DNA from: a virus
IMG/VR virus record: IMGVR_UViG_3300008259_000003
Span: 1 to 64,000 of that record
Reading direction: 5' to 3' (one strand)
Length of the DNA: 64,000 bases
A program made the position numbers and the translations under genes. Each line of letters starts with the position of its first letter. The first letter of the stretch is position 1. The notes under the pieces were generated by a model. It was not told where the DNA came from. It ran no database searches and saw only the letters and a list, made by a program, of their open reading frames with translations. Positions 21,411 through 28,924 of this stretch are shown here, in pieces.

Positions 21411-21890
21411 ATGGGACGAGTAAATAAAACAATCGAGGGTGTCTTCATTGACATCGTAGGGTCAAAGAGTGAACTGAGTTCATATGACCAATTCATCAAC
21501 CACGGTGATGGTAAGAAATATTCTAAGGAGCTTAAAGAGCTCACTGGTTTATATAAGAACTTAATCACTGAGAGTAAATTAACATTCGAAAAACTAGCAT
21601 CACTCGAGGAGATTATAATCCAAATGAGAATTCGTGAGGACCTCAGTGATATCAAGTTGACTCAAGTTCGTGAGTACATCTACGCAAGGACTCCTTTCTA
21701 CCGTAAGGATAAGAAGTCAAAAGATGTCCGTGTTATTGTCGACAAGATTGAGTTTCACCCTGAGGAGGATTTGGAGATTTTGTCTGGCGACAAGGAGTTC
21801 ATGACCAAAGCCAAGATGAAGTTAGCTCAGGCTATGGACCTCGAGATTGAGGAAAACATCCGAGTATTCAAATCAACATTTAAAAAGTAG
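21411..21890 (+). CDS. Hypothetical helical protein (159 aa)
   Basis: Not recognised. It is mostly charged helix (SKELKELTGLYKNLI, KLTFEKLASLEEIIIQ) with a Lys/Arg-rich middle (FYRKDKKSKDVRV) that might contact nucleic acid. In a unit with the genes on both sides (gaps of five and four bases). Confidence 0.7.
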   Translation: MGRVNKTIEGVFIDIVGSKSELSSYDQFINHGDGKKYSKELKELTGLYKNLITESKLTFEKLASLEEIIIQMRIREDLSDIKLTQVREYIYARTPFYRKDKKSKDVRVIVDKIEFHPEEDLEILSGDKEFMTKAKMKLAQAMDLEIEENIRVFKSTFKK

Positions 21891-21894
21891 AGGT

Positions 21895-22194
21895 ATGAAA
21901 ACAGAAACAATTTCAACAGGTATTGGACTCTCAATTTACAAAGGTGATTGGGATGGAGCACAGTGGACACTTACTGGTTTCCCTAAAAAAGAAGCAATTG
22001 GTCACGACTACGACTCTGCCTATGACTTCGAGGACTGTGTCAAGAGAAACATCAATTGTAGTGGAATCGATTTTGACAGTGAGTATTGTCAGTTCTACGC
22101 ATACGCAAAGACCAAAGCTCGTTTGGTGAGTTTTGCAAACCAAATCAAGAAACACTTTGAGAAAGCAAAGCAACTGAAGGAGGAGATGTACTGA
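21895..22194 (+). CDS. Hypothetical protein (99 aa)
   Basis: Not recognised. It looks like a small alpha-beta domain with Gly- and Trp-rich start (TGIGLSIYKGDWDGAQWTL) and a C-terminal helix. ATG 21,895 follows the upstream stop; a longer start 48 bases earlier overlaps that gene. Its stop is followed at once by ATTTAGATTGGC. Confidence 0.7.
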   Translation: MKTETISTGIGLSIYKGDWDGAQWTLTGFPKKEAIGHDYDSAYDFEDCVKRNINCSGIDFDSEYCQFYAYAKTKARLVSFANQIKKHFEKAKQLKEEMY

Positions 22195-22225
22195 ATTTAG
22201 ATTGGCAAAAATATTCTAGAAAAAT

Positions 22226-22256
22226 TTGGAATATTCTAGTAAATGTATTAATTTTG
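22226..22256 (+). promoter_or_regulatory. Bacteroidota-type promoter
   Basis: TTTGG and TAATTTTG, 20-bp spacer; TTTAGATTGGCAAAAA lies upstream. Confidence 0.75.
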
Positions 22257-22285
22257 AATATAGAACATTAAAAATCAATAGGTGT

Positions 22286-22888
22286 ATGACAAACAAAATC
22301 AAATTAGGAACTGAGGTCGTAGTATCCGACCCTTGTTACACAATCCCAACCTGGTGTCAGGGAATTGTTAGTGGTGTTAAACCCGGTATGTATGACACCT
22401 ATGTTAAGCGTCACGACTGTGGTGATTGGGGTATCCGAAGTTCAATGATACTTGTCATACACGAGGACCATAAAGACGACAAACTGGTTTGGAAAGATTA
22501 TCCTGCAACCATCGGTGTCGACTCAGGTCAGTGTGGAATCTTCTCCAAAGAATCTTACCGTGACGACTCTATTACAGAACGAATCGGTTTGGGAGATGGT
22601 GACATTTCATTCTTTGGTGTAACACCTTGGAAAGAAATGACCGAGGCCCGTGAGGAAGAACAAGGTGAAAAATGGTACATCAGTATGTGTTCTCGTACCT
22701 TGGGTGATAGTCGATACGGTGTGTATGACGAGGGAGTAGTTTCTTCATCTGGTTTTGGTGATGGTTCTTACACATTATATGTTGCAAAGAAAAGAGGAAA
22801 GATTATTGCAATGTGTGTTGACTTCGCGGTGGAGGAAGACGAAGTAATTGATTTTGAATTTTTTCGTGATATCCATATTGAGAAGTAA
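22286..22888 (+). CDS. DUF4241-like phage protein (200 aa)
   Basis: The string VVVSDPCYTIPTWCQG, then GDWGIRSSMILVIHEDH, then GVDSGQCGIFS and GVVSSSGFGDGSYTLYVAKK is what I recall for DUF4241-type proteins of phages and bacteria (unknown function). Conserved Asp, Ser, Gly and Cys residues point to a binding site. First of a five-gene unit with a lipoprotein and a membrane protein. Confidence 0.75.
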   Translation: MTNKIKLGTEVVVSDPCYTIPTWCQGIVSGVKPGMYDTYVKRHDCGDWGIRSSMILVIHEDHKDDKLVWKDYPATIGVDSGQCGIFSKESYRDDSITERIGLGDGDISFFGVTPWKEMTEAREEEQGEKWYISMCSRTLGDSRYGVYDEGVVSSSGFGDGSYTLYVAKKRGKIIAMCVDFAVEEDEVIDFEFFRDIHIEK

Positions 22889-22912
22889 TAAATTTTATTT
22901 AGATTTGGAGTT

Positions 22913-23203
22913 ATGAAAAAAATATTATTTATATCAGCACTTGGATTAGTTGGTTGTGGAACCAATCGAACATATATCCAACACGGGGACAAGGCATTAG
23001 TAAGTGGACACAAAGTTTACTTTATCGATTGCAACATAACCCGAGAAGTAATTAAACCCCAATGGGATAAAGGTTCATATGGTGATACCATGAAGGTATA
23101 CTTAGTGGATACACTGACATTTATGAATATGTGTAGAAAAGCATCACCATGTGGATGTTCACCAGCAGGAACAACCGCAAATAAAACTGTAACAAAAACT
23201 TAG
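22913..23203 (+). CDS. Small lipoprotein (96 aa)
   Basis: MKKILFISALGLVGC is a short signal peptide with a lipobox (LVGC, Cys15), so the mature protein should be lipid-anchored. The C-terminal part has a Cys cluster (MCRKASPCGCSPAG). Phage lipoproteins on the host surface can block superinfection; that is only an inference here. Confidence 0.75.
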   Translation: MKKILFISALGLVGCGTNRTYIQHGDKALVSGHKVYFIDCNITREVIKPQWDKGSYGDTMKVYLVDTLTFMNMCRKASPCGCSPAGTTANKTVTKT

Positions 23204-23207
23204 TATT

Positions 23208-23669
23208 ATGTTCAATACACAGAAACCTCAAGAACCGATTCACATATTCACCCCATCTCAGTGGTTGAATATTGGTTGGCTGGCCATGGTACCAGCAACT
23301 TACTTCGTACACCCATATGCATGTGCATTGGCGGTAGTCATCTATATCTACAAATATTTCGAAGTAGATTGTTGGAGGTATGAATTCTATGATGACTGTG
23401 TAATTGAACGAAAAGGGGTCTTCAGTGTGACTCGAGAATCTGTGAACTATTTCAGGATTAAATCTGTAATGGTCGACGAACCATTTTGGATGAGATTACT
23501 TGGACTGTCTGTTGTTCGAGTTATTACTTCAGAGCAATTTAAACAGCAACTAATATTTCAAGCCGTACCACACGGTGAAGGTATTCAAGCGTTTTTACAG
23601 CACAACGCAAGAGTGGAGAGACAAAATATGGGAATTAGGGATTTTGATGTATTCAATACTCACCTGTAG
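23208..23669 (+). CDS. Membrane protein with bacterial PH domain (153 aa)
   Basis: Residues 20-45 form a membrane-embedded hairpin, followed by a YEFYDDCVIERKGVFSVTRESVNYFRIKSV segment (read in parts) and a C-terminal GVQAF-like strand. This order matches the bPH_2/YdbS (DUF304) family. Start five bases after the lipoprotein gene, so both probably act at the envelope. Confidence 0.75.
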   Translation: MFNTQKPQEPIHIFTPSQWLNIGWLAMVPATYFVHPYACALAVVIYIYKYFEVDCWRYEFYDDCVIERKGVFSVTRESVNYFRIKSVMVDEPFWMRLLGLSVVRVITSEQFKQQLIFQAVPHGEGIQAFLQHNARVERQNMGIRDFDVFNTHL

Positions 23670-23683
23670 CAATATTTAAAGTC

Positions 23684-23842
23684 ATGATAGTAGTAGAACC
23701 ACGGATTCAGGAACAGTTCATGAGGATAGCAATGGCTAGACTTAATAAGAAATATTGTTTTAAACCTCAAAGGTTAGCAATGGCGGCCAAGATGTTTTCA
23801 CAATATTTGCAACGTTTGGAAGAAAGGGGGAAGAGTAAATGA
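23684..23842 (+). CDS. Small basic protein (52 aa)
   Basis: Short, basic, helical (MARLNKKYCFKPQRLAMAAK), no family recognised. Its reality is supported by tight packing: it starts 14 bases after the previous stop and its stop overlaps the next ATG in an ATGA junction. Confidence 0.65.
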   Translation: MIVVEPRIQEQFMRIAMARLNKKYCFKPQRLAMAAKMFSQYLQRLEERGKSK

Positions 23843-24159
23843 AACTCTTCATCAGGGACAAGGTATACTTCACGGACCCTACCACAGGTGAAATAATAGA
23901 AGACACCATTACCGACGTTAATGACAACGTAGTGATGGGAAAGAAATTCAACTTGACTGATTTATATTGGAAGGGTGAGTTAAACGTATATAGGTTAGAG
24001 TGTCACATATGTGGATTCAGTATACCAGCACCTCTATCGCAATTTCAGGTAGATGGAATAAAAGGTAAGCAGCAATTATTACCATCCACATGTGGTGTAT
24101 GTTTAGAAGAGTCACGGTACCCTGATAACCCTGAGGAGGGAATCATACTGTGGATTTAG
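23839..24159 (+). CDS. Putative zinc-binding protein (106 aa)
   Basis: Two CxxC pairs (CHIC and CGVC, about residues 55 and 85) probably bind one zinc. The N-terminal part is beta-like (KVYFTDPTTGEIIEDTITDV). No family is recognised. It overlaps the previous gene by four bases and ends ATT TAG within ATTTAGTTTGGC. Confidence 0.7.
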   Translation: MKLFIRDKVYFTDPTTGEIIEDTITDVNDNVVMGKKFNLTDLYWKGELNVYRLECHICGFSIPAPLSQFQVDGIKGKQQLLPSTCGVCLEESRYPDNPEEGIILWI

Positions 24160-24196
24160 TTTGGCATTAGTTCTTTGAAAGATTTTTTTATAGGAT

Positions 24197-24227
24197 TTGG
24201 TTTTTAGGATTTTCTTGTGTATATTTT
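24197..24227 (+). promoter_or_regulatory. Bacteroidota-type promoter, variant -7
   Basis: TTTGG and TATATTTT (T in place of final G), 20-bp spacer. Confidence 0.65.
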
Positions 24228-24248
24228 ATATATCAAAATCAATATATT

Positions 24249-24518
24249 ATGGCAACAAAGAAGTCCACAACTAAAAAACCCGCCAGCAAACCAGCGGCGA
24301 AACCAGCTCCAGCCCCCAAAAAGGGTGGGAAGAAAGCAGTAGCAGCTCCGGCTATGAAAACAACCGTAAGTACTTACGTACCTGTTTCACACCACATCTA
24401 CTATGATGGTTTCTCTTACCGTGTACGTGCTAGCGTTAACGGAACCCGTTACTCTCAGAACTTCTCCTCCAAGAAGAAAGCTTTCGAGTTCCGTAAGAGT
24501 ATCTTGAGTAATATGTAA
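24249..24518 (+). CDS. Basic DNA-binding-like protein with AP2-like C-terminus (89 aa)
   Basis: The first 40 residues are an AK/AP-rich basic tail like histone H1 or HU-tail repeats (KKPASKPAAKPAPAPKKG). The C-terminal 45 residues (YYDGFSYRVRASVNGTRYSQ plus a FSSKKKAFEFRK helix) match the three-strand-plus-helix AP2/integrase-arm type. Together it suggests a small nucleoid-like or regulatory DNA binder. GC content is higher than its neighbours. Confidence 0.7.
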   Translation: MATKKSTTKKPASKPAAKPAPAPKKGGKKAVAAPAMKTTVSTYVPVSHHIYYDGFSYRVRASVNGTRYSQNFSSKKKAFEFRKSILSNM

Positions 24519-24543
24519 TAGACGACTCAAGTCTCTTAACCAA

Positions 24544-24576
24544 ATCCTGTGATTAACGTCACGGGATTTTTTTTTT
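24544..24576 (+). terminator. Intrinsic terminator
   Basis: ATCCTGTGA-TTAAC-GTCACGGGAT followed by nine T. Confidence 0.85.
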
Positions 24577-24610
24577 AATGAGAATCCTGACGACGGGACC
24601 TGAGATGGTC

Positions 24611-24783
24611 AATTTAGTTTGGCGGAAAGGTTGTTTAGACAATTGATGTTGTAACAATAAATCCACCGATTTAGTTTGGCGGAATCAGAATCCTCAGAAT
24701 CGTCCGACGGTACCGATTTTGTTTGGCACAAACTAACTAACACTTGTTAGTTCAGGGACCTGAGGAGGTCGATTTAGTTTGGC
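24611..24783. repeat. Four tandem GTTTGGC arms without genes between them
   Basis: Copies: AATTTAGTTTGGC (24,611-24,623), GATTTAGTTTGGC (24,668-24,680), GATTTTGTTTGGC (24,715-24,727) and GATTTAGTTTGGC (24,771-24,783), all in the same direction, 47-57 bases apart. The short spacers share words (CCTGA, GACGG, CCGAT) but hold no gene, promoter or terminator. Confidence 0.85.
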
Positions 24784-24789
24784 GGGGGA

Positions 24790-25608
24790 ATGGTATTTAT
24801 ATGTAAAGTAAATGAGATGATTAAACTAACAGAAACTTTAGAAGGTGATGATGTCCAAAAGTTTCACGACGCTTTACCACAAATAGGTGACTCACTTAAA
24901 GGACTGACCGATGGGACCATTACAATAAAATATGTTGTAGCTGAAGACCCAACCCAAGGAACAATAGATGGTGTCCCTTTTATAAGTGAATGTCTATTGA
25001 AACTATTTGTTGATGTTAACAGGGTTTATCCTGAGATGATTAATGACATCTACATTTTGGTTGGCAGAAAAATTCAAGAGATTGGGTTCGGTGAATTTCC
25101 GTTCAAGTTAAGTATAAGGTCACTTCACCTTATTAACGGACCTTTAATTATTGATTTATTAGAAGAATCGTTTGACAGAAATTATACCAATCACCTCAGG
25201 TATGATAATCCAACAATACAGTACATTTTGTCTGGCCAATATTCCCTTGTATTACCTCAAGATGTATTACCTAAGTTTTTTGACCAAATGGATGAGTGGA
25301 TAAAAATTTTAATAAAGAGAGCGACGGTGTATTACACCGTATATAAAAAAGGAAAGATAGATGACCATGAGTATGAACTCGTAGACAACCCAGTTATTAG
25401 AGTTGTGGTACGCGGGAAAAAAGATATAAAAAATGAAAAAGATTTAATTCCGTTCATTGATTCAAAATTTAAAACCATAGATGGTATCGAAAAAGGTAGT
25501 CCCGATTTCCCCTATAACTTACAAGATAATATTATTGATAAGTTAGAAAAAAAGTTCAGGGAGAAACACAACGTAAGAATTTTTATTGACGACACGAGAC
25601 GTGTATGA
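24790..25608 (+). CDS. Hypothetical protein (272 aa)
   Basis: Not recognised. A soluble, mixed alpha-beta protein; the C-terminus ends KVRIFIDDTRRV-like (NVRIFIDDTRRV). The alternative ATG at 24,817 would shorten it by nine residues and suits the A-rich leader (GTAAAGTAAATGAG) better. No clear promoter box is seen; the frame begins right after the fourth tandem arm. Last + gene before the strand switch. Confidence 0.7.
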   Translation: MVFICKVNEMIKLTETLEGDDVQKFHDALPQIGDSLKGLTDGTITIKYVVAEDPTQGTIDGVPFISECLLKLFVDVNRVYPEMINDIYILVGRKIQEIGFGEFPFKLSIRSLHLINGPLIIDLLEESFDRNYTNHLRYDNPTIQYILSGQYSLVLPQDVLPKFFDQMDEWIKILIKRATVYYTVYKKGKIDDHEYELVDNPVIRVVVRGKKDIKNEKDLIPFIDSKFKTIDGIEKGSPDFPYNLQDNIIDKLEKKFREKHNVRIFIDDTRRV

Positions 25609-25628
25609 CATATATACGTATATACATT

Positions 25629-25660
25629 AACCCCCTTGTATGACACTTGGGGGTTTTTTA
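25629..25660 (+). terminator. Intrinsic terminator closing the + array
   Basis: CCCCC/GGGGG stem with the loop TTGTATGACACTT, then six T. The loop contains GTATGACA. Confidence 0.75.
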
Positions 25661-25859
25661 TTTACATCTGTTTTTCTGAAAATATAAAAATATAACTCTT
25701 ATTTCGAACAAGGGTCAATCCCCTACTATGTCCCACAATTTCCCACTTTAATCCACTTTTATGGATTGTAATACGACCAGCGGGATTTCTTGTCATACAT
25801 TCGTATATATCTGAGAAAAATTCCTTACGACAAAAAATGTCTGGATTACAGGGTTAAAA
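25661..25859. other. Convergent junction without genes
   Basis: No gene is seen. GTATGACA occurs at 25,603 and 25,638 on the + strand and as TGTCATAC at 25,791, with a shared ATATACG-like word near the first and last copies, giving a loose long inverted repeat. Confidence 0.5.
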
Positions 25860-26069
25860 TCAAGGGTTTTTTAACTCTTTCTGTATTACATTAGGGGTAT
25901 CGTGGGTCAAAATCCTATCACTACTGTACATCCAAACAGAGGGTAAACCACTATAATGACATACCTGTTTTTCTCTCTCTTCAACCAGTTTCTTCTTAAC
26001 CGATTCGTCAAAATAAACCCCATCAGATTCCATATCCGAGAGTGGTCTGTACAGTATAAATTTTTTCAT
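25860..26069 (-). CDS. Hypothetical protein (69 aa)
   Basis: Not recognised. A soluble, charged protein with a helical middle (DESVKKKLVEEREKQV). Last gene of the - strand block before the convergent junction. A hairpin AACCACC/GGTGGTT lies about 70 bases upstream but has no downstream T-run for this strand. Confidence 0.6.
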   Translation of the reverse strand: MKKFILYRPLSDMESDGVYFDESVKKKLVEEREKQVCHYSGLPSVWMYSSDRILTHDTPNVIQKELKNP

Positions 26070-26191
26070 ATAGATGTAACAACTATGGTTTCAAATTGTT
26101 TAAACCGATGTGGGTCTACCGCAGTAAACCATACTTTCTACCTTCTGTTTTTTTAACCACCAAAGGTGGTTCATTAACTTTTTAATATACT

Positions 26192-26443
26192 TCATTTGTT
26201 ATCCCTTATTATTCTTGTGATGATGTTTATGAAACCATTTAGGTTAGACATATTATTAATAACCAAATCCAATTCCCATACATGAACATTCCAGTGTTCA
26301 TCTTTAACCATGTCACTATCATCTGAAGTTAGATTAACATTATCTATATCCAAATTATAATAGTACCATGGTTCTGTTTGTCCTTCAAGATTCCCTTCAA
26401 CCTTTTCAAAACCCAAATCAATTAAATTCTGTTCTGTAATCAT
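26192..26443 (-). CDS. Hypothetical phage protein (83 aa)
   Basis: MITEQNLIDLGFEKVEGN and PWYYYNLDIDNVNLTS follow the layout of small phage proteins I have seen repeated within one genome, with a GF-K start, a YY-L strand and a C-terminal helix. No function known. Its ATG overlaps the upstream stop by four bases. Confidence 0.7.
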   Translation of the reverse strand: MITEQNLIDLGFEKVEGNLEGQTEPWYYYNLDIDNVNLTSDDSDMVKDEHWNVHVWELDLVINNMSNLNGFINIITRIIRDNK

Positions 26444-26808
26444 AACGTAATATGTTTTTTTATTATATCCATTATTTCTCTTGTGAGACTACCAGCGGTT
26501 TTTGTTCCATCAATATTCCAACGAATAATCAATTCTTCTATAGAACCATATAGAATGTTCTCTGTGTTCTTAATCCTCGCGTGTGGAACATCTTCCCCGT
26601 TTACACATTCTTCACCTTCCTTTTCCACAAATACAGGAATGATATCAAAATCAACCATAGTATATTCCTTTAGTATATGACCATGATTCTTTACATCACC
26701 AGGGTGTAATGGGATTATTCCAATTTGGGTTGAATCGGTGGATGAGTTTATTTCATCATACCATCTTACCATCCAATTATTATTTTCTTTATACAGTATT
26801 CCTTTCAT
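26440..26808 (-). CDS. Conserved phage protein of unknown function (122 aa)
   Basis: MKGILYKENNNWMVRWYDE followed by IIPLHPGDV and VDFDIIPVFVEK is a pattern recurrent in large phages; function unknown. Beta-rich in the first half. Overlaps by four bases with both neighbours, so it is translated as part of an operon. Confidence 0.75.
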   Translation of the reverse strand: MKGILYKENNNWMVRWYDEINSSTDSTQIGIIPLHPGDVKNHGHILKEYTMVDFDIIPVFVEKEGEECVNGEDVPHARIKNTENILYGSIEELIIRWNIDGTKTAGSLTREIMDIIKKHITL

Positions 26809-27059
26809 TTCTTTACATGTATATCTTTAAATGAATCTATACTAACAAATTCTTCATTAAGGTAATTTATTACATCCCTCATTGTTTGTGCTTCATTTTC
26901 TGAACCTCTTATACTTAGAGATAGTGCTCCTGATAGTATACTGGTAATTTGATTTAAAGTTATTTGAGGTTGGTCTGTAGGAGTTGAGAGATTATATATA
27001 CATCTTCCATCTTTTATGGTTGTATCTATTATTACTCTATATGTAATTTCGTTATTCAT
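26805..27059 (-). CDS. Hypothetical protein (84 aa)
   Basis: Not recognised. A short alpha-beta protein beginning with a beta strand (ITYRVIIDTTIKDGRCIYNL). Overlaps the next gene in the operon by four bases. Confidence 0.65.
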   Translation of the reverse strand: MNNEITYRVIIDTTIKDGRCIYNLSTPTDQPQITLNQITSILSGALSLSIRGSENEAQTMRDVINYLNEEFVSIDSFKDIHVKK

Positions 27060-27089
27060 ATTATTAGTTGGAACCCCAGTTATTGTTTT

Positions 27090-27443
27090 TTAGTTATTTT
27101 CATTAATTTCCCCCAGCGATTCGTTAATCACTAAAAGTGTACCCAAAAACAAACGAATATAATCGTACATGTTTTCTATGTTACCTTCCACGTATTCATA
27201 TGTATCCAATATCCTTTTAGCAAAATTAACATAGTCTTCCCTGTTTCCGTTTCTTTTAAAAGTCTCACCTTCCTCAATTACACGGGTTCCGTTATTATGA
27301 CATATTTCCACGTGGGTATCAAATCGAAAATCAGGGGACTCTTCAAAGAATCTTAATATAATAGTCATATCACCACGGCGAAGAATTTCACGGTGATTTT
27401 TATAGGTTATTCCCCTTAACAATGTAAAGTTAATTGTATCCAT
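27090..27443 (-). CDS. Hypothetical protein (117 aa)
   Basis: Not recognised. The first part is beta-rich with basic residues (LRGITYKNHREILRRGDMTIILRFFEES); the last third is helical. Its start overlaps the stop of the gene upstream by one base (TAATG). Confidence 0.7.
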   Translation of the reverse strand: MDTINFTLLRGITYKNHREILRRGDMTIILRFFEESPDFRFDTHVEICHNNGTRVIEEGETFKRNGNREDYVNFAKRILDTYEYVEGNIENMYDYIRLFLGTLLVINESLGEINENN

Positions 27444-27835
27444 TAATGATGATGCAATAATTCTTGGTAAACCTTTCCGTTTAATATATCTTTCTTCAAC
27501 GCTTTATTCTCAGAATCACATATGATGAATCCCATATCCGTTCTGAATATTCTTAAGTACTTTAGATACCAACCATCGCGATAGGTTTCCAATGAGAAAT
27601 ACCTCCATTCACCCTCACCACCAGATTCTTCGTAGTATCTTTCCAGTAATGTGGTTAGTTCATCCTTGGTCCAAAAGAAATGTGGGTATTTGTTTATGGT
27701 AGAAATATCAGGATGTCCTTCATCATTCCAATGATATCCCACATGGAAATCCCTTGTATCCACATTAAACTTATTGTTCTTTGGACAATCCCAATCAATG
27801 TCTTTGAAGAATACCCATTTATCTTGTGGTTCCAT
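27443..27835 (-). CDS. Hypothetical aromatic-rich protein (130 aa)
   Basis: Not recognised. Rich in Trp, Tyr and Phe (DKWVFFKDIDWDCP, WRYFSLETYRDGWYLKYL). I prefer the ATG at 27,835, which follows an A-rich leader. The frame is open up to a GTG at 27,925, but that extension is translated from a GC-rich hairpin (CCGGTTCCGG) and looks non-coding. ATG 27,853 is also possible. Confidence 0.65.
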   Translation of the reverse strand: MEPQDKWVFFKDIDWDCPKNNKFNVDTRDFHVGYHWNDEGHPDISTINKYPHFFWTKDELTTLLERYYEESGGEGEWRYFSLETYRDGWYLKYLRIFRTDMGFIICDSENKALKKDILNGKVYQELLHHH

Positions 27836-27924
27836 ATTATTTATTTTTTCCATTAAAATGAACCTCGGGCACCGGAACCGGGAATTTTTTCCACTATAAC
27901 GACGTTTTTTGAAAATATTTTCCA

Positions 27925-28116
27925 CTATCGGTGGTCTTCTATTTGTTTGATGATTGAAAAGTTTATGGGGAAATAGTTCTCATCACCATCCTCGGTCTGT
28001 AAAAAATAATGGTTTCTACCTACCTCGAATTTAACCACATCGTATATTGTGTACTCAGCCCAATACTGTGTGGTTGCCGATTGTAATAAAACTTTTATGT
28101 TATAGTGTTTAAGCAT
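27925..28116 (-). CDS. Hypothetical protein (63 aa)
   Basis: Not recognised. A small beta-rich soluble protein (IKVLLQSATTQYWAEYTIYDVVKFEVG). It follows the membrane-protein gene upstream with one base between. Confidence 0.65.
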   Translation of the reverse strand: MLKHYNIKVLLQSATTQYWAEYTIYDVVKFEVGRNHYFLQTEDGDENYFPINFSIIKQIEDHR

Positions 28117-28117
28117 A

Positions 28118-28333
28118 TTATGATTCGTTTGTATTTTTTTCCCTTACTTCTATGTACCTGTGTAAAATGATAAGACCGAGTAAACTGATAACGAAAGAAA
28201 TGGTTGGAATATTTGAAATGATAAGTAAACCAAGACATATCCCATAAAGAAAATCATTCCATCTTCTACGCAATAGGGATACTAAGATATAGAATCCGTA
28301 CATTATTGATATTAAGATGGTGATGATAGCCAT
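28118..28333 (-). CDS. Small membrane protein (71 aa)
   Basis: Two or three hydrophobic segments (about 3-20, 30-46 and 47-61) separated by a basic loop (RRRWND), ending in a charged tail. An inner-membrane protein of unknown role. First gene after a good promoter; 17 bases separate the -7 box and the ATG. Confidence 0.75.
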   Translation of the reverse strand: MAIITILISIMYGFYILVSLLRRRWNDFLYGICLGLLIISNIPTISFVISLLGLIILHRYIEVREKNTNES

Positions 28334-28349
28334 GTCCTTTTGTTTTTAA

Positions 28350-28380
28350 CAAAAATAACCAATTAATTTGAATATTCCAA
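28350..28380 (-). promoter_or_regulatory. Bacteroidota-type promoter
   Basis: On the minus strand TTGG and TATTTTTG, 20-bp spacer. Confidence 0.75.
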
Positions 28381-28386
28381 AAAATC

Positions 28387-28548
28387 TTAATTATTTTCTC
28401 GTAAGGTATTGTTTAATTGTTCTAAAGAGTTGTTCAATTGAATCAAACTGTAATTGTAATTCTCCATGACTCTGGCTAAACTTTCTATGGTCATTCTTAA
28501 ACTTACCAACGGGTCGGCATATCCCCTTAATAATTTAAAATCCTCCAT
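28387..28548 (-). CDS. Small helical protein (53 aa)
   Basis: Short protein with a long amphipathic helix rich in Leu and Asn (SLIQLNNSLEQLNNTLREN), probably a coiled coil. Starts 14 bases inside the end of the upstream gene. No family recognised. Confidence 0.65.
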   Translation of the reverse strand: MEDFKLLRGYADPLVSLRMTIESLARVMENYNYSLIQLNNSLEQLNNTLRENN

Positions 28549-28756
28549 CTTCGTTCTCCATATGTTTGAGATAGTCCTCGATAAAATTATCTACAATTCC
28601 CGACGACCTTTTGGTTTCAGGTACTGGTTGGTTGTTCAATCTTGATTCGTAGTAACGAATGATTTCTGATACACTTACACCAGACCTTACACAACCATCC
28701 AACAGATTTGTGAATCGGTTTTTGGTGTCATTTAATGCTTGTTCTTTTTGTGTCAT
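28535..28756 (-). CDS. Hypothetical helical protein (73 aa)
   Basis: Not recognised. Helical, with the sequence SGVSVSEIIRYYESRLNNQ near the middle and an acidic C-terminus. Overlaps the genes on both sides (29 bases upstream, 14 downstream). Confidence 0.65.
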   Translation of the reverse strand: MTQKEQALNDTKNRFTNLLDGCVRSGVSVSEIIRYYESRLNNQPVPETKRSSGIVDNFIEDYLKHMENEDGGF

Positions 28757-28916
28757 GTTCTATTACTTTTGGTTCCTGTATTCCTTTTTCTTTTAAATGT
28801 TGGATTGCCATTTCCACCGTTTCGTGTTTTCTGTAAGGAGGATTTGGTAATAACCCACAACCTTCCTTATATACAAAAACATTTTTCTGACAACCGAATG
28901 TAATAATCTTTTCCAT
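28728..28916 (-). CDS. Hypothetical small protein (62 aa)
   Basis: MEKIITFGCQKNVFVYKEGCG with the tail AIQHLKEKGIQEPKV looks like a single small alpha-beta domain. I use the internal ATG at 28,916; the longer frame from 28,946 overlaps the upstream gene by 22 bases. Unknown function. Confidence 0.65.
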   Translation of the reverse strand: MEKIITFGCQKNVFVYKEGCGLLPNPPYRKHETVEMAIQHLKEKGIQEPKVIEHDTKRTSIK

Positions 28917-28924
28917 ATTGATTT

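Noticed and set aside
575-24783. Integron attC sites
   Set aside because: The arm GTTTGGC differs from the GTTRRRY core and the pair order is GTT... then ...AAC, the reverse of attC. No integron integrase is seen in the window.
27836-27925. GTG-started extension of the gene at 27,443
   Set aside because: It runs through a GC-rich hairpin and overlaps the stop of the upstream gene; the ATG after the A-rich leader is more likely.
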